Source: Beijerinckiaceae bacterium (GTDB lineage: Bacteria > Pseudomonadota > Alphaproteobacteria > Rhizobiales > Beijerinckiaceae). Taken from it: DNA of 6,268 bases. A program made the translations under genes and the position numbers. How positions within the stretch are numbered: the first letter of the stretch is position 1; each line of letters starts with the position of its first letter. The notes beneath the pieces were generated by a model. It was not told where the DNA came from. It saw only the letters and a list, made by a program, of their open reading frames with translations, and ran no database searches. The stretch spans positions 1-6,268 of the forward strand of contig CANCSY010000194.1 in assembly GCA_947380915.1 (NCBI GenBank), given 5' to 3'. Positions 5,886-6,268 of this stretch are shown here, in pieces.

Positions 5886-6268
5886 GTGGCGGGCGCCGAG
5901 GACAAGATACTCAAGTGGCTTTCCCTGAAGACCCTGCCGGGCGAATGCGTTACGCTCGCCATTGGCGCCTTTGGCGGCTTGCTCTTCGTGTTCCTGCATA
6001 TTCCTGGCGGCTCCATGTCCGGCTCGGTGGTGGCCGTGGCCCTGTCGACGACCTTCGCGAAACCCACGCAGCTGGGCGGGCCTCTGCGCGTGCTGGCGCT
6101 GTCCACCATGGGCATGGCGATCGGCTCGGTGGTGGGTCCTGAAACCTTCTCCAACATGGCCGCCTATCCCGGCACCATGGCGCTCATGGCGCTCTGCGTG
6201 GTCTGCATGACCCTGGCTTCGACGCTGGTCTGGTCCTGGCTCATGGGCTGGCCGCCCGCCATGGCGCT
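5886..6268 (+). CDS. AbrB family membrane protein (putative transporter), N-terminal fragment
   Basis: The frame stays open to the right edge of the window, giving 127 complete codons. Hydrophobic segments lie at about 22-38, 44-58, 67-84 and 93-118. The pattern IPGGSMSGS (39-47), followed by LRVLALSTMGMAIGSVVGPET (broken here as 68-78 and 79-88) and a GWPPAMAL ending, matches the repeated unit of the AbrB/putative ammonia monooxygenase membrane family. Members normally have two such units in about 350 residues, so roughly one third is seen. Their substrate is poorly known, and the name AbrB is unrelated to the Bacillus regulator. GTG at 5886 is chosen because GGGGAG sits 8 nt upstream. An in-frame GTG at 5856 would add ten residues but has a poor site, and the ATG at 5878 is out of frame. 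Confidence 0.72.
   Translation, partial: MAGAEDKILKWLSLKTLPGECVTLAIGAFGGLLFVFLHIPGGSMSGSVVAVALSTTFAKPTQLGGPLRVLALSTMGMAIGSVVGPETFSNMAAYPGTMALMALCVVCMTLASTLVWSWLMGWPPAMA

Overview
The window is high-GC DNA (visibly well above 60% G+C) from what looks like an alphaproteobacterium, probably of the Hyphomicrobiales (Rhizobiales). The reasons are the wording of the Prs protein ([33 protein letters not shown]), prs followed directly by rplY, and a small lipoprotein with a YVWDVFDS core that I recall from rhizobial genomes. The order-level placement is from recognition, not from a search.

Layout. Minus strand, read right to left: a GT-C fold membrane glycosyltransferase (1964-3445) followed after 48 bp by a small lipoprotein (1280-1915), probably one transcript. 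Then comes prs, ribose-phosphate pyrophosphokinase (201-1144), and the first 28 codons of rplY, ribosomal protein L25 (1-83). Plus strand: uvrC (3537-5570), divergent from the glycosyltransferase across a 91-bp gap. A 315-bp gene-free stretch (5571-5885) follows, holding a large inverted repeat. Last is the start of an AbrB-type membrane protein (5886 onward, cut by the window edge).

Two core housekeeping genes are interrupted as read. prs has lost one base in a C run (265-267 on the plus strand), which replaces its last 21 residues with a 64-residue junk tail. uvrC carries an in-frame amber codon at 4494-4496, between its UVR domain and its RNase H-like nuclease half. The coding sense is otherwise intact on both sides of each lesion, so either the lesions are very recent, or they are sequence errors, or (less likely) they are tolerated by recoding. 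Two lesions this close together make sequence quality the first thing to test.

Regulatory and structural signals. A rho-independent terminator-like hairpin ends 17 nt before the rplY start codon, just downstream of a candidate promoter, so it could be an attenuator. The divergent glycosyltransferase and uvrC starts both lack a good Shine-Dalgarno and have candidate -10 boxes a few bases upstream, which suggests leaderless mRNAs. Downstream of uvrC lies a 145-bp inverted pair of GC-rich palindromic units. One arm contains a canonical G-quadruplex motif, and the pair is flanked by a 23-bp imperfect direct repeat.

The genes do not form a single pathway: PRPP synthesis and translation on the left, envelope glycosylation in the middle, DNA repair and transport on the right. 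I see no CRISPR array, tRNA, rRNA, transposase, prophage gene or defence system here.
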